Below, in pieces: positions 32,671-45,269 of a stretch of DNA of 64,000 nt. This stretch comes from Pelagibius sp048268885 (GTDB lineage Bacteria > Pseudomonadota > Alphaproteobacteria > Kiloniellales > Kiloniellaceae): NCBI GenBank assembly GCA_048268885.1, contig JBLWUP010000002.1, forward strand, positions 62,001-126,000, given 5' to 3'. Made by a program: the position numbers and the translations under genes. Numbering within the stretch: position 1 is the first letter of the stretch; the number at the start of each line of letters is the position of its first letter. The notes beneath the pieces are model-generated. The model saw only the letters and a list, made by a program, of their open reading frames with translations. It was not told where the DNA came from and did no database searches.

Positions 32671-33750
32671 TCAGACCACGCCTGCGCGCAGGCAGTCGTG
32701 CATGTGGAGGATGCCGACCGGCTTCTCGGGCGGGCCGGCTTCGTCGACGACGAAGACGCAGAGGAAGGGTGGCGAACTGGTGTTCATGAAGGCGACGGCT
32801 TCGGCGGCCAGGGCGTTGGCGCGGATGGTGCGCGGTTTCTCCGTCATGATGTCGGCGGCGGTCAGGGACAGGATGTCCTGGTCCATGTGGCGGCGCAGGT
32901 CACCGTCGGTGATGATGCCGATCAGCCGCTGGGACTCATCGACGATGCCGACGCAGCCGAAGCGCCCGGTGGTCATGGCCAGGATGGCTTCCTTCATGCC
33001 CGTCCCGGGGCCGCAAAGCGGCAGGTCGGCGCCGTCGTGCATCAGGTCGCTGACGCGCAACAGGCGCGTGCCCAGCGCGCCGCCCGGGTGGAACACCTTG
33101 AAGTCGCTGCTGGAAAAACCCTTGCGCTCCAGCAGGGCGACCGCCAGCGCGTCGCCCAGCGCCAGCATCATGGTGGTGGAGGTGGTCGGCGCCTGGGTGA
33201 CCGCACAGGCCTCCGGCGCGCCCTGGGCGGCCGAGGGCAGGATCAGGGCGACGTCGGCGGCCTTGGCCAGGGCGCTCTTGGTGCGCGCGGTCATCGCGAT
33301 CAGCGGAATGCTGAAGCGCTTGGCATAGGTGATGATGTCGCTGAGTTCGGCGGTGTTGCCGGAATTGGACAGCGCGATGACGGCGTCCTTGGCGGTGATC
33401 ATGCCGAGGTCGCCGTGGCTCGCCTCGCCGGGGTGGACGAAGAGCGAAGGCGTGCCGGTGGAGGCCAGGGTCGCGGCGATCTTGCGCGCGACATGGCCGC
33501 TCTTGCCCATGCCGGTGACGATGACGCGGCCCTCGACCTCGGACAGGCAGGTCACCGCCTCGACGAAGGCGCCGTTCAGGCCGGCGGCCAGGGTCTTCAG
33601 GGCTTCGGCCTCGACGCCGAGCACGCGGCGCGCGACCTCAAGGTCCTGCGCTGCGGTGGCTGCGGTCTCTGCGCCAGCTTCTGCGCCAGCTTCTGCGGCA
33701 GTCTCTAGGGCGTCGGATTCCAACTGTGCCTTCATGCCATCTCTTCTCAT
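32671..33750 (-). CDS. kdsD: Arabinose-5-phosphate isomerase (KpsF/GutQ/KdsD)
   Basis: A 359-residue enzyme making D-arabinose-5-phosphate for Kdo, the inner LPS core sugar. The SIS domain (VIVTGMGKSGHVARKIAATL; GDLGMITAKDAVIALSNSG) is followed by two CBS domains (VSDLMHDGADLP; AADIMTEKPRTI). The N-terminus carries a low-complexity Ala/Glu stretch (AETAAEAGAEAGAET) from a short DNA repeat at about 33655-33710. The start is ATG 33748-33750, with 33733-33735 as alternative. Cotranscription with lptC-lptA-lptB links Kdo supply and LPS export. Confidence 0.94.
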   Translation of the reverse strand: MRRDGMKAQLESDALETAAEAGAEAGAETAATAAQDLEVARRVLGVEAEALKTLAAGLNGAFVEAVTCLSEVEGRVIVTGMGKSGHVARKIAATLASTGTPSLFVHPGEASHGDLGMITAKDAVIALSNSGNTAELSDIITYAKRFSIPLIAMTARTKSALAKAADVALILPSAAQGAPEACAVTQAPTTSTTMMLALGDALAVALLERKGFSSSDFKVFHPGGALGTRLLRVSDLMHDGADLPLCGPGTGMKEAILAMTTGRFGCVGIVDESQRLIGIITDGDLRRHMDQDILSLTAADIMTEKPRTIRANALAAEAVAFMNTSSPPFLCVFVVDEAGPPEKPVGILHMHDCLRAGVV

Positions 33751-34061
33751 GGGGGAGCCACACCGCTTGTCGGAGCCACTCCGGGCGTGCGCGCCGGAGT
33801 CAAGCTTCCGGTACTACGCGGTGCGTCTGCGCGGCATCCCCCGGTGCCACGCGTCGCGGAGGCTTCGGGCACCTTAGCACAGGCAACCCCACGCCTTGAA
33901 AGGCCCATCGGCGGTACCCGCCGGTGCGGCGGCCTTCGCCACGAGGACCCTCGGCGCCCAAAAAGCGTCCTCTCCCCTGGCGGGCCTTCCAGCAAAGAGT
34001 CCCCAGGGTCAATCGACCCGGCCGGCCGGAGGGCCGGCGGTCGATCGGGGCGGACGCCGTC
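33751..34061. other. Intergenic region between rnd and kdsD
   Basis: About 310 bp, GC-rich. It holds a long imperfect dyad at 34014-34043 (CGAC...GGTCG arms with CCGGCC/GGCCGG), without a T-run, just past the rnd stop. The kdsD promoter should be here, but I see no convincing boxes and no gene. Confidence 0.45.
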
Positions 34062-34682
34062 TCAGTGGGCGAAAATATCGATCTCGTCCCAACCGGCGAT
34101 GTCGAGCGCCGCGCGCGCCGGCAGGAAGTCGAAACACGCCTTCGCCAGCCCGTCGCGCCCTTCGCGCGCCAGCATAACGTCTAACTTGGTCCGCAGATCG
34201 TGCAGATACAAGACGTCGGAGGCCGCGTAGGCGAGCTGTTCCGGGCTCAATTCGGCCGCCCCCCAGTCCGAGGACTGCTGCTGCTTGGAGATTTCGGCGC
34301 TCAGCAGCTCGCGGCAGAGGTCCTTCAGGCCGTGGCGGTCGGTATAGGTGCGCACCAGCTTGGAGGCGATCTTGGTGCAATAGACCGGGCGGCAATCAAC
34401 CTCCAGGTAGCGCTTGATCGCCGCCAGGTCGAAACGGGCGAAGTGGAAGATCTTGGTGACCGCCGGATCGGCGAGCAGCGCCTTCAGATTGGGGGCGTCG
34501 TATTCGCCCTTGGGAAACTGGACCAGATGGCAGACGCCGTCGCCGGCGGAGAGCTGCAGCAGGCAGAGCCGGTCGCGGGCCAGGTCCAGACCCATGGTCT
34601 CGCTGTCGACGGCGATGCTGTCGCCCAGCGCTAGGCCGGCAGGCAGGTCGCCCTGGTGAAGATGAATTTCGGGAGTTGCCAC
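34062..34682 (-). CDS. rnd: Ribonuclease D-type 3'-5' exonuclease
   Basis: A protein of about 206 residues consisting only of the DEDD exonuclease domain: IAVDSETMGL (Exo I), FHFARFDLAAIK (Exo II) and LAYAASDVLYLHDL (Exo III, DEDDy type). The HRDC domains of E. coli RNase D are absent, as is usual for the short alphaproteobacterial form. I prefer the GTG at 34680-34682; TTG at 34740-34742 would add 20 residues. Neither has a clear ribosome-binding site. Likely role: tRNA and small RNA 3'-end processing. Confidence 0.85.
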   Translation of the reverse strand: MATPEIHLHQGDLPAGLALGDSIAVDSETMGLDLARDRLCLLQLSAGDGVCHLVQFPKGEYDAPNLKALLADPAVTKIFHFARFDLAAIKRYLEVDCRPVYCTKIASKLVRTYTDRHGLKDLCRELLSAEISKQQQSSDWGAAELSPEQLAYAASDVLYLHDLRTKLDVMLAREGRDGLAKACFDFLPARAALDIAGWDEIDIFAH

Positions 34683-34861
34683 AGAGGAGACCGGTGTTTC
34701 GAATCGGGGAAGCGCGGGCGGCCACAGCGACCGACAGCCCAAAATAGGCGGTCAATTGAAGCTGTCAACTTCATCCCAGCCTTTGTATATATCGCCCAGG
34801 ACTCGCCGGGGCGGCCGATCCGGCCGCCGGCGAGTGGATTTTGCATTGAAAGGGGCAGGCT

Positions 34862-35821
34862 ATGGGCGCCATGAGAGCGGGCATCGTGACGGTTTTCGGC
34901 GGCTCGGGCTTTCTCGGGCGCTACGTGGTGCAGCAACTGGCGCGGGACGGCTGGTCCATCCGCGTGGCGGTGCGCCATCCGGGCCGCGCGGCTTTCCTGA
35001 AGCCCCTGGGCGACGTCGGCCAGATCACCCCGCTCTGCGTGCCGGTGCAGGACGCCGAAGCGGTCGCGGCGGCGGTCTCCGGCGCCGATGCGGTTGTCAA
35101 CCTGACCGGCATCCTTTTCGAAGGCGGCAAGCAGCGCTTTCAGAAGGTCCACGCGGACGGCGCCAAGTCCATCGCCGAGGCCGCGGCGGCGGCCGGCGTG
35201 AAGTGGCTGGTGCATGTCTCTGCCATCGGCGCGGATGCCGAGGCGCCGGCCGCCTACGCGCGCACCAAGGGCGAAGGCGAGGCGGCGGTGCGCGCGGCCT
35301 TCCCCGAGGCGACCGTTCTGCGGCCCAGCGTGGTCTTCGGTCCGGAGGACGGCTTCTTCAACCGCTTCGCCGAGATGGCGCGCTTCTCGCCGGCCCTGCC
35401 GCTGATCGGCGGCGGCAAGACCCGTTTCCAGCCGGTCTACGTGGGCGACGTGGCCCGCGCCGTCGTGAAGGCGCTGAACGAGCCGGGCTGCCGCGGCAAG
35501 GTCTACGAACTGGGCGGCCCCAAGACTTACAGCTTCAAGGCGCTGATGCAGCTGATGCTGAAGACCATCGGCCGCAAGCGGGCGCTGGTCAGCCTGCCCT
35601 TCGGGCTGGCCCGCCTGCAGGCGACCTTCCTGGAAGTGCTGCCGCAGCCGCCGCTGACCCGCGACCAGGTCACCCTGCTGCGCCGGGACAATGTGGTTTC
35701 GGCGGGGGCTCTGACGCTGGCGGATCTGGGGATCGAGGCGACCGCGCCGGAAGCCGTCATTCCCGGCTACCTCGACAAGTACCGCCCCGGCGGGCGCTAC
35801 AATCAGCCGGCGATTCCCTGA
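34862..35821 (+). CDS. NDUFA9-like NAD(P)-binding protein (atypical SDR, complex I-associated family)
   Basis: A 319-residue extended-SDR-like protein with the N-terminal Rossmann motif VTVFGGSGFLGRYVVQ, the VVNLTGILFEGG segment, HVSAIGADAEAPAAYARTKGEGE (SDR Tyr-x-x-x-Lys replaced in part by YARTKGEGE), VLRPSVVFGPEDGFFNRFA, and YELGGPKTYSFKALM. This matches the NDUFA9/complex I 39-kDa-type family widespread in alphaproteobacteria. Its bacterial role is uncertain (quinone or NADH binding suggested for the eukaryotic subunit). GAAAGGGG precedes the ATG. It runs opposite to both neighbours. Confidence 0.88.
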   Translation: MGAMRAGIVTVFGGSGFLGRYVVQQLARDGWSIRVAVRHPGRAAFLKPLGDVGQITPLCVPVQDAEAVAAAVSGADAVVNLTGILFEGGKQRFQKVHADGAKSIAEAAAAAGVKWLVHVSAIGADAEAPAAYARTKGEGEAAVRAAFPEATVLRPSVVFGPEDGFFNRFAEMARFSPALPLIGGGKTRFQPVYVGDVARAVVKALNEPGCRGKVYELGGPKTYSFKALMQLMLKTIGRKRALVSLPFGLARLQATFLEVLPQPPLTRDQVTLLRRDNVVSAGALTLADLGIEATAPEAVIPGYLDKYRPGGRYNQPAIP

Positions 35822-35880
35822 CAGGAAAGCTCCCGGTTCAGGCGGCCCCCTCAGGCGGGCGCGCCGCCTAGACCCACCCC

Positions 35881-36717
35881 TCAGGCGGCTGAGCCGCCGT
35901 AAACCCACCAGAGCAGCAGCCCGCCGAGCAGGATGCGGTAGATGACGAAGGGCGTGAAGGACGCCCGGCGCAGCCAGCCGATCATCAGCACGATGGCCAG
36001 CAGCGCGACGCCGAAGGACAGCACCGCGCCGACCAGGGCCTCGTAGCCCAGCTTCACATTGCCGCTCTCGTAGAGGTCGTAGCCGGCCAGCGTGCCGGCG
36101 CCGAGAATGGCGGGAATGGCCAGCAGCAGGGAAAAGCGCGCCGCCTCCACCCGTTCGAAGCCCAGGGCCCGCGCGGCGGTCATGGTGATGCCGGAGCGGC
36201 TGGTGCCCGGGATCAGCGCCAGCACCTGGGACAACCCGATGACGAAGCCGGCGGCGAAGGTCATGTGATCGATGCGCCGGAAGGTCATGGCGCTGCGGTC
36301 GGCGATGTAGAGCACGATGCCGAAGCCGATGGTCGCCCAGGCGACCACCGCGGTGTCGCGCAGGATGGCGGTGACCTCGTCCTTGAACAGGCCGCCGACG
36401 GCGATCAGGGGCAGCGTGCCGACGATCACCAGGGCGGCGAGCCGCGCGCCCGGCGTCCAGCGGCCGATGGCCAGGCGGGCGATGCCGCCGGCCATCTGGC
36501 CGATTTCGCGCCAGGCATAGAGGCAGACCGCCGCCAGGGTGCCGACATGGACCGCGATGTCCAACGTCAGGCGGTCGGCATCGGCCTGCTCGATGGCTGT
36601 CATCTGGGCGACGTCGAAGGCTTCCCAAGCCAGGACCAGGTGCCCGGACGAGGAAATCGGCAGAAACTCGGTGATGCCCTGAACGATGGCCAGGATAACA
36701 ACGTGCAAGAGGGACAA
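35881..36717 (-). CDS. uppP: Undecaprenyl-diphosphatase UppP/BacA
   Basis: A 278-residue membrane enzyme recycling undecaprenyl diphosphate for peptidoglycan and LPS O-antigen synthesis. It has the two active-site motifs GITEFLPISSSGHL (residues ~14-27) and LIPGTSRSGITM, with about eight transmembrane helices. It ends 60 bp from the converging NDUFA9-like gene, and its start faces the gltD leader, which contains a strong palindrome at 36814-36838. Confidence 0.95.
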   Translation of the reverse strand: MSLLHVVILAIVQGITEFLPISSSGHLVLAWEAFDVAQMTAIEQADADRLTLDIAVHVGTLAAVCLYAWREIGQMAGGIARLAIGRWTPGARLAALVIVGTLPLIAVGGLFKDEVTAILRDTAVVAWATIGFGIVLYIADRSAMTFRRIDHMTFAAGFVIGLSQVLALIPGTSRSGITMTAARALGFERVEAARFSLLLAIPAILGAGTLAGYDLYESGNVKLGYEALVGAVLSFGVALLAIVLMIGWLRRASFTPFVIYRILLGGLLLWWVYGGSAA

Positions 36718-37186
36718 GGGCGGGTTCCCGCAGAGGTTCTGGAGTCGGGCGGCCGGGTGTCGGCTAGCGACCGGCGGCTTATACCACCCCTAGGTTAACG
36801 TTCACATGCGACAATTTAGTCCCGTATCGGGACTAAATATTCGAAAAGCTATCGCGGAAAGAGGCGGTTTTCTGCTATAAAGGAACGTCTTCCAGATAGA
36901 TAGGTCAAAATAGCTGTCCTATTTCGTGTTTTTTCCTCGCAAGCCGCGGGGGCATCGTCTATAGACGGGCGCCCCTCTCGGCTGTCTTGGGGGACGCTGC
37001 CGGCAGAACCCACGCCGCCGAAGGCAGACCTCCTGCCGGGGCAGCCACCCGAGGCAGTCATAAGGCCGGCGGCTTTCGCCTCCGGCGACGGCCGAGGCGA
37101 GGCAAACGCCGCCGCAACCCCCGTCAAGGGGTCCCGGAACAGGGAGGCGGCAAGGATCGATTGAGAGAGTTTAGGGACTGAAGCTT
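36718..37186. other. 469-bp leader/regulatory region between uppP and gltD
   Basis: No gene seen. From left to right it holds the AT-rich palindrome at 36814-36838, a TATAAA at 36876-36881 and a TATAGA at about 36958 (possible -10 boxes without good -35 boxes). From about 36990 to 37125 is a GC-rich stretch that can form several hairpins (for example GGCAG...CTGCC at 37025-37039), probably the transcribed leader of gltDB. Confidence 0.5.
36814..36838. promoter_or_regulatory. Palindromic operator candidate upstream of gltD / uppP
   Basis: ATTTAGTCCCG - TAT - CGGGACTAAAT: an 11-bp perfect inverted repeat around a 3-bp centre, in an AT-rich patch unlike its surroundings. It is about 100 bp from the uppP start and 350 bp from gltD. 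No T-run follows, so a protein-binding site is more likely than a terminator. Confidence 0.65.
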
Positions 37187-38629
37187 ATGGCCAGCCGGAT
37201 GTTGAAATTCGTGAAGCTCGAGCGCGCCATGCCGGAAAAGCGCGGCGCCGAGGAACGCCGCCGTGATTTCGGCGAAATCTACGACGAGTTCGACCCCGCG
37301 GCGGCGACCGACCAGGCCAGCCGCTGCTCGCAGTGCGGCGTGCCCTTCTGCCAGGTCCACTGCCCGCTGCACAACAACATCCCCGACTGGCTGATGCTGA
37401 CCGCCGAGGGCCGCCTGCAGGAGGCCTACGAGACCTCCCAGGCGACCAACAACTTTCCGGAGATCTGCGGGCGCATCTGTCCGCAGGACCGGCTTTGCGA
37501 AGGCAACTGCGTGATTGAGCAGGCCGGCCATGGCACCGTCACTATCGGCTCGGTCGAGAAGTACATCACCGACACGGCCTGGGAAAAAGGCTGGGTGAAG
37601 CCGGTCAAGCCGGCGCGCGAGCGCGAGCAGTCGGTCGGCATCATCGGCGCCGGCCCCGGCGGCCTGGCCGCCGCCGAGCAGCTGCGCCGCAAGGGCTACC
37701 AGGTGCACGTCTACGACCGCTACGACCGGGTCGGCGGCCTGATGATCTACGGCATCCCCAACTTCAAGCTGGAGAAGGAAGTGGTGCAGCGCCGCGCCGA
37801 CCTCTTGGAGCGCGGCGGGGTGCACTATCACCTGAACCACGACGTCGGCGGGGCCGAGAGCTTCGCCGTCCTGCGCCAGAAGCACGACGCGGTGCTGATC
37901 GCCACCGGCGTCTACAAGGCGCGCGACATCAAGGCGCCGGGCAGCGGCCTGAAGAACATCTTCCCGGCGATGGATTTCCTCACCGCTTCCAACCGCAAGG
38001 GCCTGGGCGACACGGTGCCGGCCTTCGAGGACGGCACCCTGGACGCCAAGGGCAAGTCGGTGGTGGTGATCGGCGGCGGCGACACCGCCATGGACTGCGT
38101 GCGCACCGCGGTGCGCCAGGGCGCCAAGAAGGTGCACTGCCTCTACCGCCGTGACCGCGCCAACATGCCCGGCTCGCAGCGCGAGGTCGCCAACGCCGAG
38201 GAGGAAGGCGTCGATTTCGTCTGGCTCTCGGCGCCCGAGGCTTTCCTCGGCGACGACAAGGTGACCTCGGTGCGCGCCCAGCGCGTCCACCTCGGCATGC
38301 CCGACGCCACCGGCCGCCAGACGCCGGAGCTCATCGAGGGCTCCAGCTTCACCGTGGAAGCCGACATGGTCATCAAGGCGCTGGGCTTCGATCCGGAAGA
38401 CCTGCCCAAGCTGTTCGACACTAAAGGGCTGGAGGTCACCCGCTGGGGCACCGTGCTGGCCGACTTCAAGACCAAGATGACCTCGCTGGACGGCGTCTTC
38501 GCCGCCGGCGACATCGTGCGCGGCGCTTCGCTGGTCGTCTGGGCGGTGCGCGACGGGCGCGACGCCGCGGAAGAGATCCACAGCTACATCCAGGCCAAGG
38601 CCGGCACCGCCGCCGTGGCGGCCGAGTAA
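37187..38629 (+). CDS. gltD: Glutamate synthase (NADPH) small subunit
   Basis: A 480-residue FAD/NADPH and Fe-S protein feeding electrons to GltB. The N-terminal cysteine motifs SRCSQCGVPFCQVHCPL and CGRICPQDRLCEGNC hold two [4Fe-4S] clusters. The FAD motif GIIGAGPGGLAAAEQL and the NADPH motif VVVIGGGDTAMDCVR follow, then VFAAGDIVRGASLVVWA near the end. It is 21 bp before gltB, the order gltD-gltB. A long, structured, 469-bp upstream region contains a palindromic operator candidate. Confidence 0.97.
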   Translation: MASRMLKFVKLERAMPEKRGAEERRRDFGEIYDEFDPAAATDQASRCSQCGVPFCQVHCPLHNNIPDWLMLTAEGRLQEAYETSQATNNFPEICGRICPQDRLCEGNCVIEQAGHGTVTIGSVEKYITDTAWEKGWVKPVKPAREREQSVGIIGAGPGGLAAAEQLRRKGYQVHVYDRYDRVGGLMIYGIPNFKLEKEVVQRRADLLERGGVHYHLNHDVGGAESFAVLRQKHDAVLIATGVYKARDIKAPGSGLKNIFPAMDFLTASNRKGLGDTVPAFEDGTLDAKGKSVVVIGGGDTAMDCVRTAVRQGAKKVHCLYRRDRANMPGSQREVANAEEEGVDFVWLSAPEAFLGDDKVTSVRAQRVHLGMPDATGRQTPELIEGSSFTVEADMVIKALGFDPEDLPKLFDTKGLEVTRWGTVLADFKTKMTSLDGVFAAGDIVRGASLVVWAVRDGRDAAEEIHSYIQAKAGTAAVAAE

Positions 38630-38650
38630 GTCTCGGGGGAGGACAAGAAG

Positions 38651-43209
<4,559 letters not shown>

Positions 43210-43213
<4 letters not shown>

Positions 43214-43350
43214 AGCAGATCAGGGTTGGATGGAATCGCCGAAGGCGATCCACCAACCCTGTGAATCTGCTCTACGTATTAGAAATAGATCGGATTCACA
43301 CGTTTAGACAGACTCACTTGGTGGTCCTGTCTAAACGTGATCCGATCTAG
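43210..43350. mobile_element. Double-hairpin MITE-like element, copy 1 (at the gltB stop codon)
   Basis: A 141-bp element bounded by CTAG on both sides (43210-43213 and 43347-43350). Hairpin 1 has perfect 10-bp ends, TAGAGCAGAT (43211-43220) and ATCTGCTCTA (43265-43274); hairpin 2 has TAGATCGGAT (43286-43295) and ATCCGATCTA (43340-43349). An 11-bp linker joins them. A second copy of identical length and about 95% identity lies at 44949-45089. The gltB stop TAG is part of the left CTAG. Confidence 0.85.
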
Positions 43351-43540
43351 GCCTCCGCGCAACGGCTGATTTTGCCGGGTAAAGATTGCCTCACGGTAGA
43401 GCGCCGTCCCTTCGGGGGCGGCGCTCGATCGCTTTCAGGGGCGGATTTCCACGCTTTTTGAAGCCGACGCGCCAGGCACAATCTTTGCAAGTCTCTCCGG
43501 GAGGCTATTCAACCCGCCCCCAGCCCCGGAGGAAGACGGC
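43351..43540. other. Leader of the sigma54-driven gene
   Basis: Together with copy 1 of the element this makes a 327-bp non-coding stretch after gltB. It contains a strong hairpin (43399-43426, GAGCGCCGTCCC / GGGGCGGCGCTC around TTCG) without a clear T-run, then the sigma54 promoter at 43475-43488. Confidence 0.5.
43475..43488 (+). promoter_or_regulatory. Sigma54 (-24/-12) promoter
   Basis: AGGCAC-AATCT-TTGCA: the invariant GG (43475-43476) and GC (43487-43488) are exactly 10 bp apart, and flanking bases match the consensus TGGCAC-N5-TTGCA at all but one position. The next ATG is 52 bp downstream, with GGAGGAA before it. Confidence 0.7.
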
Positions 43541-44209
43541 ATGACGGACCCCATCGGCAGCGCCAAGGATTCCCTGGGGCTGATCGAGACGGCGAAAGCC
43601 GCGGTCTCGCGCCACACGGGGGCGTCGGCCGGGGCGCAGGGCGGCGGCCGGGCCTCCGGCACTCTGGACATGATCACCCTTTCCAAGGCGGCCCGGGCGG
43701 CCGCCGACATCCTGGAGCAGGCCCGCGCGGCCACCGCCGGAAAGACGCTGAGCCTCGACTTCTCGGAACTGACCGACCTCGACTCCCTGCTGGCGAAGGC
43801 CGAAAGCGGCATCCAGGACATGCTGCAGAACCTCGGCATCAGCGGCGACACGGAATTCACCATCCGGGTCCGCGCCGACGGCAGTGTGCAGGTGATCAGC
43901 GACCACCCGCGCGCCGCGGAGATCGAAGAAGCGATCAACGGCGATCCCGACCTCCGCAATGCGGTTGTCGGTGTGCACGTCGTCTCCACGGTCCAGCGCA
44001 TCGGCGCGGCCATGAGCCAGGCCATGGAGGCCGCCCGCGCCGACGAGGCCAACGCCGGCGCCTACTTCAACTGGGTGCGCGGGATCATCGACCAGACCAA
44101 GGCGGCGGGACATGTCTTCTCGATGCAGGGCGGCAGCCTGACCGCCGGCTTCGTCGACGCCGCGGGCAACCGTTTCGGGGCGAGCGACGGACTGACCCAG
44201 ACCACGTGA
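43541..44209 (+). CDS. Uncharacterised 222-residue protein under a sigma54 promoter
   Basis: No family recognised. The N-terminal ~35 residues are low complexity; residues ~40-85 contain DMITLSKAARAAADILEQA and a predicted helix. The middle (DTEFTIRVRADGSVQVISDHP) looks like a small alpha/beta fold, and the C-terminal third is helical, with GAYFNWVRGIIDQTKAAG. No signal peptide or membrane segment. GGAGGAA 7 bases before the ATG supports the start. A TLS-x-A-A-R-A pattern is seen in some flagellar regulators and accessory proteins, and sigma54 often controls flagella in alphaproteobacteria, but this link is speculative. Confidence 0.8.
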   Translation: MTDPIGSAKDSLGLIETAKAAVSRHTGASAGAQGGGRASGTLDMITLSKAARAAADILEQARAATAGKTLSLDFSELTDLDSLLAKAESGIQDMLQNLGISGDTEFTIRVRADGSVQVISDHPRAAEIEEAINGDPDLRNAVVGVHVVSTVQRIGAAMSQAMEAARADEANAGAYFNWVRGIIDQTKAAGHVFSMQGGSLTAGFVDAAGNRFGASDGLTQTT

Positions 44210-44283
44210 TCCGCAACGGAGTGTCGTCATTCTCCGCAAGTGACGCTACCCAGTCGCGGGCGACACCCTTATAGTCCGCGGCC

Positions 44284-44952
44284 ATGCGTCAGCTCTATCA
44301 CATCGCCATCGATCCGGGATGCCGGACCATCCGCGTCATGCTGGCCGAAAAGGGCCTCGACTGCGAACTGCGCACCGAAAAGGTGTGGGAGCGGCGCGAG
44401 GTCTTCCTGCGCCTCAACCCCGCCGGCCAGGTGCCGGTCTTCATCGATGAGGACGGCACCACCATCGCCGGCACTTCGGTGATCGCCGAGTACATGGAGG
44501 AGGTCTATCCCGAGCCGACGCTGCTGGGCAAAGACCCCGTCGACCGGGCCGAGGTGCGGCGCCTGGCCGACTGGTTCGGCGAGAAGTTCCACCGCGAGGT
44601 CACGGCGAACCTGGTGGACGAGAAGATCATGAAGCGCTTCCTGAAGCTCGGGACGCCGAACTCCGGGGCGATCCGCGCCGGCCTGGCCAATATCCACTAC
44701 CACCTGGAATACATCGGCTGGCTCGGCGACCGCCGGCGCTGGCTGGCCGGCGATGTTTTCTCGCGCGCCGACATCACCGCGGCGGCGGAGCTCTCCGCCA
44801 TCGACTACCTGGGCGACGTGCCCTGGCACGAACACGCCGGCGCCAAGGACTGGTACGCCCGGGTGAAGTCGCGCCCCAGCTTCCGCGCCATCCTGGCCGA
44901 CCACATCTCCGGCGCCCGCCCGCCCAAGCACTACGCCGACCTGGATTTCTAG
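44284..44952 (+). CDS. Glutathione S-transferase family protein
   Basis: A 222-residue cytosolic GST-like protein: N-terminal thioredoxin fold (MRQLYHIAIDPGCRTIRVMLAEKG, with LNPAGQVPVFIDEDGTTIAGTSVIAEYMEE containing the cis-Pro and the Ser that binds the glutathione gamma-glutamyl group), then a helical C-terminal domain with DVFSRADITAAAELSAIDYL. A TATAGT box at 44270-44275 lies only 8 bp before the ATG and there is no ribosome-binding site, so the mRNA may be leaderless. The stop TAG lies in the left CTAG of the second double-hairpin element. Confidence 0.88.
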   Translation: MRQLYHIAIDPGCRTIRVMLAEKGLDCELRTEKVWERREVFLRLNPAGQVPVFIDEDGTTIAGTSVIAEYMEEVYPEPTLLGKDPVDRAEVRRLADWFGEKFHREVTANLVDEKIMKRFLKLGTPNSGAIRAGLANIHYHLEYIGWLGDRRRWLAGDVFSRADITAAAELSAIDYLGDVPWHEHAGAKDWYARVKSRPSFRAILADHISGARPPKHYADLDF

Positions 44953-45089
44953 AGCAGATCAGGGTCGGCTGGAATCGCCGAAGGCGATCCACCAACCCTG
45001 TGAATCTGCTCTATGTATTAGAAATAGATCGGATTCACACGTCTAGACAGAACCACTTGGTGGTTCTGTCCAAACGTGATCCGATCTAG
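44949..45089. mobile_element. Double-hairpin MITE-like element, copy 2 (at the gst stop codon)
   Basis: The same 141-bp architecture as 43210-43350: CTAG at both ends (44949-44952 and 45086-45089), two consecutive imperfect palindromes with 10-bp terminal repeats, same orientation. It differs from copy 1 at a handful of positions, some of them compensatory in the stems (for example GACTC...GGTCC versus GAACC...GGTTC). Confidence 0.85.
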
Positions 45090-45166
45090 GGCGCGATCCG
45101 GATTTCTAAACGATGTCGCTGCGCCGACCACGTAGAGATGGTGCAGAGCCCTCTCTAGCGCAGAAT

Positions 45167-45251
45167 CGTCAGGCTCGGACTTGATCCGAGCATCCAGGGC
45201 AAGCGCTCTCATTGTCGCCCCTGGACCCTCGGGACAAGCCCGAGGGTGACG
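45167..45251. repeat. Inverted pair of REP-like palindromic units
   Basis: Two 31-bp units face each other: 45167-45197 (read on the minus strand CTGGATGC...CCTGACG) and 45221-45251 (CTGGACCC...GGTGACG). Each has a hairpin core: GCTCGGA/TCCGAGC (45173-45191) and CCTCGGG/CCCGAGG (45227-45245). Units of this CTGGA...TGACG form are widespread in alphaproteobacterial intergenic DNA. With the adjacent element they fill the 317-bp gap between gst and the TPR gene. Confidence 0.75.
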
Positions 45252-45269
45252 AAGGGAGAAGCGCCCGCC

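Noticed and set aside
36990..37186. A cobalamin or other known riboswitch in the gltD leader
   Set aside because: Some GGCAG/CTGCC and CCGGGGCAG segments look suggestive, but the B12-box and other required conserved elements are missing; glutamate synthase is not a usual target.
43399..43426. Terminator for gltB in the GAGCGCCGTCCC-TTCG hairpin
   Set aside because: A strong stem but no T-run (GATCGCTTTC follows); it could be a processing or leader hairpin, so it is described only in the leader entry.
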